Origin: Limnohabitans sp. INBF002
Lineage (GTDB): Bacteria; Pseudomonadota; Gammaproteobacteria; Burkholderiales; Burkholderiaceae_C
DNA length: 64,000 bases
Assembly: GCF_027924905.1 (NCBI RefSeq)
Contig: NZ_AP027055.1
Coordinates: 620,001 to 684,000, forward strand
Direction: 5' to 3'
Numbering within the stretch: the first letter of the stretch is position 1; each line of letters opens with the position of its first letter. Positions 62,900-64,000 of this stretch are shown piece after piece. The notes beneath the pieces are model-generated. The model did no database searches. It saw only the letters and a list, made by a program, of their open reading frames with translations, and had not been told where the DNA came from. Both the position numbers and the translations under genes were made by a program.

Positions 62900-63259
62900 T
62901 TAGCCTACAACGCGCGCCCAAGCCTCAGGGTTGACGCCCACGATGACGGTTGCACCTTTGACCACCACGGGGCGCTTGATGACGCTGGCGTGTTCCAGCA
63001 TCAAGGCACGTGCCGATGCGTTGTCCACCACGCTGGCTTGGAGGGCAGGGTCCAGCTTGCGCCAAGTCATGCCTTTGCGGTTGACCAACACGTCCCAGCT
63101 CACGTGTTGGAGCCACAGGTCGACGGCTTCGGGCGGTACGCCTTGTTTTTTGAAATCGTGAAACACATAGTCCACGCCATGGTCGCTCAGCCACACGCGG
63201 GCTTTTTTGACGCTGTCGCAGTTGGGGATGCCGTAAACGGTGATGGTTGTTTTGCTCAT
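62900..63259 (-). CDS. ArsC-family reductase-like protein (YffB/Spx type)
   Basis: A 119-residue thioredoxin-fold protein with the family start TVYGIPNCDSVKKARVWL: one active-site Cys (residue 11 or 12) without the second Cys of thioredoxins. The RPVVV segment supplies the cis-Pro. It is in the YffB branch, whose substrate is not settled. ATG 63259 is used; the upstream extension overlaps the divergent folC promoter region. Confidence 0.92.
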   Translation of the reverse strand: MSKTTITVYGIPNCDSVKKARVWLSDHGVDYVFHDFKKQGVPPEAVDLWLQHVSWDVLVNRKGMTWRKLDPALQASVVDNASARALMLEHASVIKRPVVVKGATVIVGVNPEAWARVVG

Positions 63260-63313
63260 AGGGTGAATCATGCCGCAAACCAAATGCCTGCAGCGGTGGG
63301 CGACAATCGAACG

Positions 63314-64000
63314 ATGAATTCACTCGATAGCTGGCTCGCGCATTGCGAGCGTTTGCACCCCAAAAACATCGACATGGGCCTAGAGCGCGTGCGCACCGTG
63401 GCCGAGCGCATGGCGCTCAAGTTTGATTGCCCCGTCATCACCGTGGCGGGCACCAACGGCAAGGGCTCGACCTGTGCGATGTTGGAAGCCTGTTTGCTTG
63501 AAGCGGGTTACCGCCCCAGCGTGTACACCTCGCCGCATTTGGTGCATTTCCAAGAACGCTGCCGCGTGCATGGCGAAACCGTGCAGCCTGACGACTTGCT
63601 GCCACATTTTGAAAAAGTAGAAGCCGCGCGCACCCAAGGCGGTGAGGTGTCGCTCACTTACTTCGAGTTCACCACCTTGGCGATTTTGAGTTTGATGGCC
63701 TCGTCGCCCATTGACGTGGCCATTCTCGAAGTGGGCTTGGGTGGTCGTTTAGACGCTGTCAATGTGATTGAGCCCACGTGTTCCATCATCACCAGCGTCG
63801 ACTTGGACCACATGGATTTTTTGGGTCATGACCGCGAAACCATTGGCCGCGAGAAGGCGGGCATCATGCGCACGGGCCGCCCCGTCATCGTGAGCGACCC
63901 CGTACCGCCGCAAAGCGTGATTGACCACGCCACCGAAATTGGCGCAGACCTGTGGCTGTTCGGCCGCGATTTCAACTTCACAGGTGACAAACAGCAGTGG
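63314..64000 (+). CDS. folC: Folylpolyglutamate/dihydrofolate synthase, N-terminal part
   Basis: The gene runs off the window; 229 codons are visible with no stop. The ATP loop TVAGTNGKGSTCAML (residues about 44-58) and the DHMDFLG segment are FolC signatures. The enzyme adds glutamate to dihydropteroate and folates. Start ATG 63314 is 54 bases from the divergent ArsC-family gene. Confidence 0.93.
   Translation, partial: MNSLDSWLAHCERLHPKNIDMGLERVRTVAERMALKFDCPVITVAGTNGKGSTCAMLEACLLEAGYRPSVYTSPHLVHFQERCRVHGETVQPDDLLPHFEKVEAARTQGGEVSLTYFEFTTLAILSLMASSPIDVAILEVGLGGRLDAVNVIEPTCSIITSVDLDHMDFLGHDRETIGREKAGIMRTGRPVIVSDPVPPQSVIDHATEIGADLWLFGRDFNFTGDKQQW

Overview
The window looks like a chromosomal segment of a betaproteobacterium of the order Burkholderiales, most likely a freshwater Comamonadaceae (Limnohabitans/Rhodoferax-like). 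This rests on moderate GC, gene content and typical neighbours (Bug/TctC receptor, intracellular PHA depolymerase with a Cys nucleophile, fused NuoE-NuoF-type formate dehydrogenase subunit, long-type argG). The genus is an inference. I see about 63 protein genes, with the first (2-310) and last (63314-64000) cut by the window edges. I see no rRNA, tRNA, CRISPR array or insertion sequence, and no gene-free stretch above 300 bases.

Layout. 1-4.4 kb: a BMP-type nucleoside ABC importer with a Tsx-like outer-membrane channel. 4.4-6.9 kb: a GST/cupin pair divergent from a PHA depolymerase. 7.0-14.2 kb: an eight-gene operon of allophanate hydrolase, a taurine/nitrate-type ABC importer, AtzG/HpxX-, AtzE/HpxY- and HpxZ/AtzH-like proteins and a GntR regulator. 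14.4-23.1 kb: a second eight-gene operon of a Dpp-like ABC importer, a second GntR regulator, an HpxW-like Ntn hydrolase and an SBF-like carrier. 23.1-26.0 kb (minus): a polar amino acid ABC importer. 26.3-30.3 kb: adenine deaminase, dcd, a Rossmann protein and rhlE. 30.3-37.5 kb: a HyuA/HyuB operon with a FAH-family enzyme, an unrecognised small protein and a Bug receptor, divergent from a LysR gene. 37.5-40.4 kb: apaH, a CNNM/CBS protein and a methyltransferase. 40.5-49.7 kb: NAD-dependent formate dehydrogenase followed directly by a branched-chain-type ABC importer. 49.8-50.4 kb: a HigBA toxin-antitoxin pair. 50.5-64 kb: housekeeping genes (fbp, pepN, prfB with its programmed frameshift, plsY, yajQ, murB, argG, ppnP, folC).

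The main theme is nitrogen scavenging under probable sigma-54 control. Three near-perfect -24/-12 elements (TGGCACG-N4-TTGC type) lie directly in front of phaZ (5627), the allophanate hydrolase operon (7016) and the Dpp-like operon (14388). Weaker ones with exact GG-N10-GC spacing lie in front of the GST operon (minus, 5621) and the amino acid importer (minus, 26077). The two large operons together hold homologues of all four HpxW, X, Y and Z proteins plus allophanate hydrolase, split between two importers. No ring-opening enzyme and no urea carboxylase are visible in the window. A route from imported oxamate/ureide-type compounds to ammonia is the best reading, but the substrate is inferred.

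Other points of interest are a 79-bp palindromic element lying in frame inside the formate dehydrogenase alpha-subunit gene, an unrecognised CxC protein in the HyuAB operon, and a GCATGC-centred palindrome that overlaps two of the sigma-54 elements.
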